Source: Anthoceros angustus
Taxonomy: Eukaryota > Streptophyta > Anthocerotopsida > Anthocerotales > Anthocerotaceae
Reading direction: 5' to 3'
Length of the DNA stretch: 64,000 nucleotides
NCBI GenBank assembly: GCA_010909165.1
Contig: MU008186.1
Location: 558,001 to 622,000 of the forward strand
The notes under the pieces are model-generated. The model saw only the letters and a program-made list of their open reading frames with translations, searched no databases and had not been told where the DNA came from. Shown one piece after another: positions 44,035 to 52,739 of this stretch. How positions within the stretch are numbered: the stretch's first letter is position 1; each line of letters starts with the position of its first letter. The position numbers and the translations under genes were made by a program.

Positions 44035-44885
44035 GCAGGAAGCGAGCGGGCGGAGTGAGGGGGCGGGCGGCGAGGGAGGGAGGGAGTGAGCGGGCGGGCG
44101 GCGGGCGAGGAGGCGGCGGCGGTGAGGCGGGCGGGCGAGCGGGCGAGGGAGGCGGCGGTGAGGAGGCGGGCGGGCGGAGGAGGAAGCGGCGGGCGGGCGA
44201 GGCAAGGCGGTGAGGGAGGGAGTGAGCGGGCGGGCGGTGAGGAGGGAGCGAGCGGGCGAGGGAGGGAGCGAGCGGGCGGCGGGCGAGGGAGGGAGCGAGG
44301 CGGCGGTGAGGAGGAGGCAGCGGGCGGGCGGTGAGGAGGGGCGGGCGAGCGAGCGAGGGAGGGAGCGAGGCGGCGGTGAGGGAGGGGCGGGCGGGCGGGC
44401 GAGGGAGGGAGCGAGCGGGCGGCGGGCGGAGGAGGCGGGCGGGCGGTGAGGGAGGGAGCGAGGGGCGGGCGAGGGAGGGAGCGGGCGGGCGTGAGGGAGG
44501 GAGTGAGCGGGCGGGCGGTGAGGGAGAGGGAGGCGGGCGGTGAGGGAGGAGGCGGCGGTGAGGGAGGGGCGGGCGCGGAGGGGCGGGCGGCGGGCGAGGA
44601 GGAGGCGGCGGCGGCGGCGGGCGGGCGCGCGGCGGCGGTGGCGCGGGCGGGCGGGCGCGGGCGGGCGGCGAGCGGCGGCGGCGGCGGCGGCGCGGCGGGC
44701 GGGCGCGGCGCGGGCGGCGGGCGAGGCGGGCGGGCGCGGCGCGGTGCGGGCGGTGGCGCGGGCGGTGAGGGAGAGAGGGAGGGCGGGAGGGAGGAGGGAG
44801 CGGGCGGAGGGGCGGGCAGGCGAGGGCTCGGCAGTCCTACCGCGGGACCGGCCCGGACGGGCAAGGGCCGGCGGTGGTAGGTGTG
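44035..44885 (+). repeat. Extremely G-rich low-complexity block
   Basis: About 850 bp are built from degenerate units of the GGGCGGGCGGCGAGGGAGGGA kind, nearly all G with C and few A or T on the plus strand. Runs of three or more G occur throughout, so G-quadruplexes are expected on plus and C-rich i-motifs on minus. Long open frames in all directions here (for example a 312-codon Pro/Ala/Arg frame on minus) are a consequence of composition, not genes. Confidence 0.9.
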
Positions 44886-45565
44886 CCTCGGGAGGTAGGG
44901 TGGGCGGGTTGGCCGGAGTCCCAGACGGTGTACTGTTGCCTGCTCCAGGGTGGGGCCGGGTTCACGCCGCTAGTGTGCCACCGGAGTCATAGGCGTGTGT
45001 TGCTGTGTGGCGGTGGAATTATTTTTCCGATTTTGTTCGGCCTTTTCGTAGTCGAACCAATGGGCTAATCATCATTGAATTGTTGTGTGCCTCTTGCATA
45101 AGAGGTCCGTTACGAATCATACAATACCGAGGTTATATCAAGGGGGGATAGGCAGTAGAGAGAGGGAAGATGGTTGATGTGGCGTGAGTTGAAGTGGACC
45201 AATTATTTCAAGCAAAAAAAGACCTAATATCGTTGTACCAAAGATTGTGGAGGCAGACGTACTCGTACGCTTAGCCCGTGCATACAAGGCTGCCCGTAGC
45301 GCAAGAATGTAGTTATGTAATGAATAGCTATTTTCAATTTGAACCATGTTTTCAAGTTGTGAGGCTGAACTATTTGCAATAGGTAGCTATTTTCAATTTG
45401 AAACATGTTTTCAAGTTGTGAGGCTGAACTTTTTGCAATAGGTAGCTATTTTCAATTTGAAACATGTTTTCAAGTTGTGAGGCTGAACTTTTTGCGCCGT
45501 CTAAAGATTTTCTTAGTACTTTTGAGGGGCATGCATTACAAGATGGACAGAGGTACATCACAAGT
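44886..45565. other. Intergenic, no gene seen
   Basis: A GC-rich tail of the preceding block grades into ordinary sequence. Apart from the three tandem 58-bp units at 45,326-45,495, nothing was recognised. The copia element inserted at 45,566. Confidence 0.55.
45326..45495 (+). repeat. Three tandem units of 58 bp
   Basis: Units of the type TAGCTATTTTCAATTTGAAA followed by CATGTTTTCAAGTTGTGAGG and CTGAACT occur three times at 58-bp spacing. They differ by only one or two bases. Confidence 0.9.
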
Positions 45566-45570
45566 AGTTG

Positions 45571-45752
45571 TCTCAGTAAATAGGGTTTAACCCCGCCCTT
45601 GGGTTAATAAATTTAGGGTTATTTATATTTACGTAACTTAGGGTTACACAAACAGTTTTGTATATAAACACACCTTGCCTTTGATTAATTCATTCTTTAT
45701 TTTGTGCACTTGAGAGTTCTATGTACAAAAGCTTCCGCTTATAAAGTTTTCA
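45571..45752 (+). repeat. 5' LTR of the copia element
   Basis: It starts TCTCAGTAAATAGGG (the usual terminal TG is changed to TC) and ends AAAGTTTTCA. A TATATAAA box near 45,662 is the likely promoter. It differs from the 3' LTR at position 2, at the CCCCGCCC/CCTCGCCC site and at CTTGCC/CTTGGC. Confidence 0.95.
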
Positions 45753-45763
45753 TGGTATCAGAG
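45753..45763 (+). other. Primer binding site (initiator Met tRNA type)
   Basis: TGGTATCAGAG directly follows the 5' LTR. It is the standard copia primer site complementary to the 3' end of initiator methionine tRNA. Confidence 0.92.
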
Positions 45764-45966
45764 GAGAATACGATCTAGTGCTGTGATGCTGAATCTCTCA
45801 ATCGCACCTTGCACATAAGCTAGCTCACTCTATCTTAGAGTAGGCTATGTTGTGTGCAAAATGGATTGTAGGCCCTGCATGCTTAGCACTAGGTTAAATT
45901 ATTCTGGAACTAGTTCTGTCTTCTAATCAATAATGCAATTGAAAGTCACTAGAAATTCTCGTCGAT

Positions 45967-46542
45967 ATGACTCGTAGGAACTTCAATCGTCCTCAGCGGG
46001 CTGTTGGGAGTTTCTGCAATCATAGTGCTAGGCATCATACACCTAGTGAGAATTCAGATATCTATCGGGACGAGGCTGATTATCCATCCTCTACCCGGTC
46101 TCAAAGATTAGCTGAATTGATTTTTGAGTCACAGCATACTTCTCACCTTAACAGGAATCAGCGCAGAGCTGAAGACTGGGGGAGATCTGCTGCACATCCA
46201 CGAGAAATTTCAGTGTTAGAAGACAATCACACAATTCGGCACTTGATTTCCAGCCTTCGGACAGAATTCACTACAAGACTTTCAGTCCAGGAAGCAGCAA
46301 TTGCAGAATTGAATTCCAGCATCACAACGATTGGAGCCTTGGCCACAGCAATCCTGCAGCTGGTTCAGCGAGCGGACAATCACATCCTTGGAGAAAATAA
46401 TTGCTTGGCTGATGTTGGAGGGCGATTGGCCTTTTTGCACACACCAAGGTTGACATTGAACACACCGCTACTTTTCGAGGATTGGATTCAATTTACGCCG
46501 CTGGATGTTCTGTGTTGGAGGTTCAACGCGCCTCGTCAGTAA
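45967..46542 (+). CDS. Non-standard 5' frame of the copia element, 191 residues
   Basis: An ATG-initiated frame upstream of Gag reads MTRRNFNRPQRAVGSFC at its basic N terminus. A central heptad-like segment (TIRHLISSLRTEFTTRLSVQ then EAAIAELNSSITTIGALATA) suggests a coiled coil. I do not recognise a Gag domain in it. Typical copia elements have Gag directly after the leader, so this is extra. It could be a diverged Gag N-terminal module or an acquired frame. The region after it, to 46,800, has no recognised coding sequence. Confidence 0.4.
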   Translation: MTRRNFNRPQRAVGSFCNHSARHHTPSENSDIYRDEADYPSSTRSQRLAELIFESQHTSHLNRNQRRAEDWGRSAAHPREISVLEDNHTIRHLISSLRTEFTTRLSVQEAAIAELNSSITTIGALATAILQLVQRADNHILGENNCLADVGGRLAFLHTPRLTLNTPLLFEDWIQFTPLDVLCWRFNAPRQ

Positions 46543-46801
46543 GGGAGGCAGATCCGAGGCGGCCCGATTGCCACGGATTCGGACTGGTTGGCGCCCAGCG
46601 TGTTTAGGCAAAATACAGCGCCTGTCGCAGTGATCACAACCGTTGTCATCATCTGACATGACGGTTGGCGCTACTTAACACCTGTCACCAAACGTTGCAT
46701 GTGAGGAGGCATTTTGCCCTAACTATAGCTTTTCGTATCACTTAAGTTGTGAATGGGTGTCACCCTAACGAAACGTTACTTGAGCATTTAATTACCTCTT
46801 C

Positions 46802-46939
46802 ATGTCGTTTTGGTATGAGTCCGACAGTGATGTTGATGAATCTTCAGATGTTGAGGAGGACTTTCTACAGTCGCTAGCATCCCAATTTCCAGTGTTTGTT
46901 TTACCTGCATTTCTTCAGAACCAACCACCGATTGCTTGA
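46802..46939 (+). CDS. Small acidic frame before Gag, 45 residues
   Basis: It reads MSFWYESDSDVDESSDVEED then FLQSLASQFPVF and ends at a TGA next to the Gag frame. It may be the original N terminus of Gag now separated by a frameshift near 46,930, since the Gag frame lacks its own upstream ATG context. Confidence 0.35.
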   Translation: MSFWYESDSDVDESSDVEEDFLQSLASQFPVFVLPAFLQNQPPIA

Positions 46940-47840
46940 TGATCAGAAACAGTGTGCAGAAGAAATTGGATCTACTTACTCCGGTGAGTTCAAAGAAAGA
47001 GATAGGTTTGATGGGAAGCCTACTAGGTTCGAAAGCTGGAAAGCTCGAATGAAAGCAAATTTGAATGCACGGGATGTCTGGGAGTTTGTAGATGGTACAA
47101 TCCCTAATCCCTTTGCTGTTCCGTCAACTGCCACTCAACAACCCACAGCTGATGAGAAAGCCAAGTGGACAAAAGGAAACAAGATAGCATTTGCTATCCT
47201 CCTTAGTGGTCTAGACGAGGCAAGCGCGCTAGTGAATTTCTAGAGGCAGACCGGTTATGCGGAACCGCTTAGTTGATACTTACCAAGTCAAGAATGTTTG
47301 CACCTTGATTCATGTCCGAGAGCAGTTTCATAGTCTAAGGATGAAGGAAGGGGACCCTGTGGGAACCTATGTCACAAAGTTGAGGTACCTCCGGGCACAG
47401 CTGTCCGCGATGGGGGCCAAGACGACTGATGTGGAGATGGTTGCTCAACTGTTGACCGGCTTGCCTTCTTCCTATCAGACTTTTATCTCTGGGCAGAATG
47501 CTTCCTTGCGGGTTGCCTATCAAGCAGCAGCTAGTGGACAGCCTGCCAACTTGGACTTGAATGAGGTCATCGGCGCACTTCTGCAAGAGGAGCAAAGCCG
47601 ACATAAATCTGGTGGCAATCGCATGCGTGGAGATAAGGTCAACTTTGCTACGAAGGGCAAAGGGCCCTGGAAGGGGAAAGGAAATAAGAAGGGGAACTCA
47701 TCTCAGAATCAGCAATCCTCGGCGTGCACCGCCGCACCTAAAGCAACAAGGTAATTGCAATCGGTGTCAGCCGTCAGGGCTGGTCTGGCCGTAAAAGAAA
47801 GTTGGTGAAGCCAAGAAGGAGAGCAAACCTGAGGCACATG
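46900..47840 (+). pseudogene. Copia Gag (UBN2 type), disrupted
   Basis: The first part reads RFDGKPTRFESWKARMKANL, NARDVWEFVDG and NKIAFAILLSGLD, ending at TAG 47,241-47,243. The second part, in another frame from 47,257, reads RLVDTYQVKNVCTLIHVREQ, FHSLRMKEGDPVGTYVTKLR and VAQLLTGLPSSYQTFISG, then a Lys/Gly-rich stretch to a stop at 47,754. A decayed CCHC knuckle (GNCNRCQPSG...) sits at 47,755-47,800. Gag forms the particle that houses reverse transcription. The stop and frameshift prevent a full-length product. Confidence 0.88.
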
Positions 47841-47899
47841 TTACTTCCAATGAGAAGACTCCCCAGCACAAACATAAGAGCAGCAGTTCTGTACTAACC

Positions 47900-48778
47900 G
47901 TGTGCTTGACCTCATACAGGGAAAACTCATCTTCATGGTTTGTTGATTCAGGTGCTACTGCACATGTCTGTAACAATCGCCAGCTGTTTTCCACCTTCCA
48001 CAAACAGAGCACACCACAATCAGTGTTTGTAGGTGACTCTAGAGGGGTAGAGGTCAAGGGCTGTGGAACTGTTGTGATACCTTTGCTTGGAGGTGTGTCC
48101 TTGCATTTAGAAGATGTCTTGTACGTGCCTGCCATGAGCAAAAATCTGTTGAGCATTAGGGCTATTGCACTAAGTCAGCGTTATGGCTTCCGTTTTGAGG
48201 CCAGTAAGTGTTACATTTATGAGTTAGATTGCCCTCATGACTATGTAGCAAAGGCTGTACTTGTGAATGACCTGTATCAACTTGTTACTGTCTCTAAGTC
48301 CAAGGCTAGGGCTCTAGTTGCTGCATCCTACGCACAAGCTAATCTCTGGCATGCTAGATTAGGACATGTTAACAAGTTTAAGCTCAATGTTATGTCCAAT
48401 TCAGACCTGTATAGGGAAAAACTTCCCTCTTGTTTCAAGCTTTTAGAGGCCTGTAGCTCCTGCATTTTGTCAAAGCAGAAGGAGTTGCCTTTCAAAAACA
48501 AAGCACCCACACGTGCTAAGGCCTTGCTGGAACTCATCCATGCCGATATAGCTGGGAAGATCCAGGTCAAGTCGTTAGGAGGGGCAGAATACTACCTAAC
48601 CTTGACCGATGATTTCTCACGTTATACATGGACATTTCCCCTCAAGTACAAGAGTGAAGCATATGAGCAAATTGTTTCCTGGATTCCTATGGTTCAGCGT
48701 CAGACAGGGCACTTGGTGAAGTGCTTTAGGACTGATAACGGTGGAGAATTCACTGGTCACAACTTTGATGAGTGTTGA
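47900..48778 (+). pseudogene. Copia protease and N-terminal integrase
   Basis: SSSWFVDSGATAHVCNN carries the aspartic protease DSGA site. The Gag-pre-integrase zinc-binding region follows: LWHARLGHVNKFKLNVM and ACSSCILSKQ (HHCC). The integrase core begins LLELIHADIAGKIQ (first catalytic Asp) and continues YYLTLTDDFSRYTWTFPLKY and CFRTDNGGEFTGH (second catalytic Asp). The frame stops at 48,776 just after the second Asp. The rest of integrase is in the next frame, so a frameshift separates the active-site residues. Confidence 0.92.
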
Positions 48779-51356
48779 TGGAATTATCATGACTTTCAGT
48801 CCCTACACGCAGCGAAAAGCGGGTGGCGCAAGAACCCGGACAATCATGGGCATGACCAGGAGCATGCTGTCATATTCAGGACTACCAAAAACATACTGGG
48901 CAGAGGCTGCTGTTACTGCTACTTATCTCTTGAATCGCGTAGTGACGACAGCTCTACCAGGAAAGACTCCTTATGAGGCCTTCTGGGGCAGGAAGCCCAG
49001 CCTCTCACATTTAAAGGTGTTTGGCTCGCCTGCATTTGCTTTTATACCTGAGGCAAAAAGAAAAAAGTTAGATGATCGTTCCAGACAGCTGATATTTGTT
49101 GGGTATTCTGAAGAATCAAAGGCCTACAAATTGTTTGATCCAGTCACCTCGAAGATATCCTTGTCCCGAAGTGCTACCTTTAAAGAGCTTGTTTTTCCAC
49201 GGACTTCTAAAGATGCAAGTGGGCATGCTGACAGTTCGAGTGATTTACCTCTTGTTGATCCATCTTCTCTTGAGGTGCCAGTGTCATATCCCGTATCTGA
49301 CGGTGAGACTTTAGATGCTGGTGATTCTGGTGATACTGTAGTTGTCGATGGGAACCCTGCCCCAGGTGGTCAGCCTGGACTTCATCTTCAAAACCCTAAT
49401 CTGCAGGCAGCAGCACAAGATCAGTTTGCATCTGATTCAGAACTAGAAGAGAATGATGCTAATCATTCAGGGCATGATGCTGGTTTGCCTCACTCTGGAT
49501 CAGATGTGGACACTCACATTTCTGAGGATGCTGCAAGTTTGGACAGTTACGGCGAATTGGAACCTGATGGTTTTGCAGATGTGCAACCTGATTTAGCTCA
49601 TACAGATGAGGAGGGAGCACCTCCTGCCCCTGCAGTGGGGGATACATCTCCCAGATACCCTGTCCGTGAACGTCGTGCGCGGGCAGATTGGCTGGAACCT
49701 CCCTATCAGCCTGTCGATTTTCGTCGACCCTCTGCACATGTGTCTGATGTTCACGTACCCGAAGTCAGGCTTGATCCTCAGAGCTACAAGGAAGCACTCG
49801 AGGGGCCTGATGGCAAGCATTGGCGAATGTCCATTGATGACGAATACAACTCCTTGGTCAAAAATAACACTTGGGAATTGGCCGATCTGCCTCCAGGACG
49901 CAAGCCCATTACCTGTAAGTGGGTTTTCAAAACGAAGTTAAAGGCAGATGGCACTATTGCAAGGTATAAGTCACGATTGGTGGCACGCGGTTTTTCACAA
50001 ATACCTGGTGTCGATTATGGAGACACGTTTTCTCCTGTTGTGAAGCCACCTTCTGTTCGGATTTTACTTGCAGTGGCTGCTCAGTTTGATCTCGAATTGC
50101 ATCAGATGGATGTGTGCACGGCTTTTCTTCATGGCGAGCTTGAAGAAGTGTTGTGCATGGTCCAGCCTGAAGGCTTTGTCGATAAGCAATTTCCTGACAA
50201 GGTATGCAAATTGTTAAAGACAATTTATGGGCTCAAGCAGAGCCCTCGTGCCTGGTACAAAAGGATTATGAAATTTCTCAAGCAACATGGCTTTGTCCAG
50301 TCCCCAGCAGATTCAAACGTATTTTACCTTGCGTCTGATGGCTTCTTCGTCATCTTGGCCCTTTACGTTGATGATGCGATTTTGTTGAGCAATCACCTTG
50401 AGCAGATGGATCAGGTGAAAGCTCTCCTCAGATCTGAATTTGAGATGACAGATCAAGGGCCCCTTGCCTTCTGTCTTGGCATCCAGATCCTTCGAGACAG
50501 GTCACAAGGCACTATGATTCTGCATCAGACGAAGTATATAAAAGAGATCCTCAAGCGTTTTAACATGGATTCTGCTAAACCTGTTACCACACCAACAGCA
50601 GTGGGGGAAAAGCTGACCTTTGAGCAGTCATCACAAGATGCTGTTGATGAGGACTTGATGACTGGAGTTCCATATGCCGAGGCTGTAGGATGCTTGATCT
50701 TCCTTGCCAACTGGACACGTCCAGACATTAGTTATGCTGTCAGCATTGTTTCACAGTTCTTGAAGGCACCTGGCAGAGCACACTGGGGTGCTGTTAAGCG
50801 CATTTATCGCTATCTACGAGGCACCTTGTAGTATGGTTTACACTACACCAGGACGAGTGAGAGGGAGCTTACCTTATCTGCCTTTTCTGATGCCGATTGG
50901 GCATCTGATGTGGACACAAGGAGCCTCTCTGCACATGTTTTTCTCTTGGCTCAAGGTGCTGTAAATTGGTCTTGTAAGAAACAGACCTCGCTGGCCTTGT
51001 CTTCGACTGAAGCTGAGTATAAGTCCCTGACAGATGCGTGTAAGGAGTTAGAGTGGGAGCGGCAATTCCTTGATGCTGTTCACTTACCTCAAAAAGGGCC
51101 AACTTTGCTGCAGTGTGACAACATGTCAGCTATTGCCTTGGTCTCTAACCCACGTTTCCATGCGAGGACCAAGCATATCGAGCTTTACCATCACTACATT
51201 CGAGATGTGGCTGAAAGAGGCATAGTCAAAGTGCAATATGTCAGCACAGATAGAAATACTGTTGACATTCTTACAAAGGGCTTGAGCAAGCCAAAGCATT
51301 ATCAACACCTTTCAGCCCTGGGGCTGAGGGTATTCTCAATGCCTTCTACAACCTAA
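48741..51356 (+). pseudogene. Copia integrase C-part, reverse transcriptase and RNase H
   Basis: After SPYTQ the expected NGVAERxN block is replaced by RKAGGARTRTIMGMTRSML, so the third catalytic residue (Glu) of the DDE triad appears lost. GLPKTYWAEAAVTATYLLNR and SHLKVFGSPAFAFIPEAKRK follow, then an acidic linker. RT begins WELADLPPGRKPITCKWVFK, with QMDVCTAFLHGELEE, IYGLKQSPRAWYKRIMKFL and the catalytic YVDD at 50,364-50,375. A single in-frame TAG (50,829-50,831) follows YLRGTL. RNase H continues in frame: SAFSDADWASDVDTRSLSA, LSSTEAEYKSLTDACKELEW and CDNMSAIALVSNPRFHARTK, ending at 51,356. The RT core looks intact. Confidence 0.95.
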
Positions 51357-51615
51357 AAATGTGTCACCAACCTCTGGCAGCAGAGTTGACAGCTGACAGG
51401 AAGATAGCATGTACTCGCAGGGACTGCTCTACAGTCTACATTGCAGGATCCGCTGTGGACAGGGCATGTTCCCGTGCTGTCTTCTTCTGATGCCTGTAGG
51501 TTGAGGACAACACATAGCACTTGGCAGTGTCAGTGGATGAAGCCTCTCTGTTAGACCTAATCGTGAGACTGTCAAGGTGGCTTATGGGTTGTGGAAAATT
51601 CACAGACTTACCACT

Positions 51616-52260
51616 TCAAGGAGCAGGGCGGTATATGTAGCCGAGAATCCCCAGCTCTCTTATTACTGCGCAACATTCGGCTGGAGTCAGAGGGTGTGCG
51701 AGACTATCCTTGGGCTGTGCCGACGTCAGAAGCTCTTCCAGCTCCGTTGTTCTCTCCTTTGCGGCGTTCAGGGCAGCCTTCAGCTCGTCGCACTTCTCGA
51801 GTGTCTTGTGGAGATGCCACAGCAGGTTCTTCTCCGTCTGGTCGGGCCATCCAGAGCCAGGGCTGATGTTTGGATGGGTGCGAGCGGATGCAGAGGGAGC
51901 TAAGCGCTGTGCCAGTCCACCAAGCCTGATAGCTTGGATTTTCGCTTTTCCTCTGTCCATCTCGTGCTTGATGTTTGCCTTGTTCCCATCCAGGTCGCTG
52001 TCTACCTCGTCTGTGCTGTATCGCGAAGGCTCCTGTGTCCTCGCAGGAGATCGTTGCCTTTTCTGGCCTGTGAGATCGCAATTCTTGAGCCTGGCCATCA
52101 CGCTGTCTACTACCACAGAGATGAAGATGACCAGGGCCATCCCGTATATAAATCCCAGGCTCCAGGCTGCAGCAGGCGTGACCTCCATGACTGTACGCAA
52201 GCACTTGAGAAGACTGCCGCGAGGAACCTCCCCTGTTTCTTGGCTCGTTAATGAATGCAC
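51616..52260 (-). CDS. Antisense 214-residue frame with membrane segment and coiled coil
   Basis: From ATG at 52,260 on minus: MHSLTSQETGEVPRGSLLKC, then a strongly hydrophobic stretch at about residues 29-53 (AAAWSLGFIYGMALVIFISV), then Lys/Arg-rich and acidic parts (STDEVDSDLDGNKANIKHEM). A heptad-like segment follows at about 147-180 (HLHKTLEKCDELKAALNAAK). The frame ends at 51,616. It is not a known copia product. It may be a captured host gene or an antisense accessory gene of the element. Expression is unproven, and an overlapping open frame on plus warns that low stop density could contribute. Confidence 0.45.
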   Translation of the reverse strand: MHSLTSQETGEVPRGSLLKCLRTVMEVTPAAAWSLGFIYGMALVIFISVVVDSVMARLKNCDLTGQKRQRSPARTQEPSRYSTDEVDSDLDGNKANIKHEMDRGKAKIQAIRLGGLAQRLAPSASARTHPNISPGSGWPDQTEKNLLWHLHKTLEKCDELKAALNAAKERTTELEELLTSAQPKDSLAHPLTPAECCAVIRELGILGYIYRPAP

Positions 52261-52305
52261 GGCCCGCTTTACGAGATGCGTTGTCTTTAACCCTGCGGAC
52301 GGGTT

Positions 52306-52314
52306 AAGAGGGAG
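52306..52314 (+). other. Polypurine tract
   Basis: AAGAGGGAG immediately precedes the 3' LTR and is the expected plus-strand primer for reverse transcription. Confidence 0.85.
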
Positions 52315-52496
52315 TGTCAGTAAATAGGGTTTAACCTCGCCCTTGGGTTAATAAATTTAGGGTTATTTATATTTACGTAACTTAGGGTTACACAAACAGT
52401 TTTGTATATAAACACACCTTGGCTTTGATTAATTCATTCTTTATTTTGTGCACTTGAGAGTTCTATGTACAAAAGCTTCCGCTTATAAAGTTTTCA
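52315..52496 (+). repeat. 3' LTR of the copia element
   Basis: It starts TGTCAGTAAATAGGG and ends AAAGTTTTCA, followed by the AGTTG target duplication. Same length as the 5' LTR, with three differences. Confidence 0.95.
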
Positions 52497-52739
52497 AGTT
52501 GATGTTGAGTACGCTTTTGGCGCCTAAGTAAGGTAATGGGCACATGGCTTACCATGTCGATTATAGGTAATTACAGTTACAATTGCAATTACAATTGGTT
52601 GACATTGAGTAGGATTTTTGGGCCTATAATCATAATAAGTGGGCCTAACAATGATCATTAAAATTTAGGCCTACCTCTATATTTGTCTTAATTTTCCCTA
52701 ATGATCATTCACTGTGGCTTAGCTACGAACTTAATGCAG

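Larger units (their letters stand above)
51357..52314. other. Extra 3' region of the copia element
   Basis: About 0.95 kb between the RNase H stop and the 3' LTR, much longer than the usual short 3' untranslated region. It contains the antisense frame described separately and the polypurine tract at the end. A plus frame of about 205 codons (51,710-52,327) is also open but has no recognisable features. Confidence 0.8.
45571..52496 (+). mobile_element. Complete Ty1/copia LTR retrotransposon
   Basis: The element is 6,926 bp, bounded by 182-bp LTRs that differ at three positions by eye. AGTTG at 45,566-45,570 and 52,497-52,501 is a perfect 5-bp target duplication. An initiator-Met type primer site follows the 5' LTR, and a polypurine tract precedes the 3' LTR. 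The order Gag, protease, integrase, RT, RNase H is that of Ty1/copia. Coding is damaged by stops and frameshifts. It is longer than a minimal copia element because of an extra 5' frame and about 0.95 kb between RNase H and the 3' LTR. Confidence 0.95.

Noticed and set aside
43926-44864. Very long minus-strand Pro/Ala/Arg-rich frame (312 codons) and several plus frames of 60-150 codons
   Set aside because: All arise from the G/C-only low-complexity block, where stop codons are almost impossible. No domain, and composition follows the repeat in every frame.
45569-45752. 5' LTR beginning at 45,569 with a 2-bp indel relative to the 3' LTR
   Set aside because: Starting at 45,571 gives equal LTR lengths, a single substitution in place of the indel, and an exact AGTTG target duplication.
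51710-52327. 205-codon plus frame overlapping the antisense frame of the copia element
   Set aside because: No membrane, coiled-coil or family features, and it runs into the 3' LTR. The antisense frame has the more protein-like properties.
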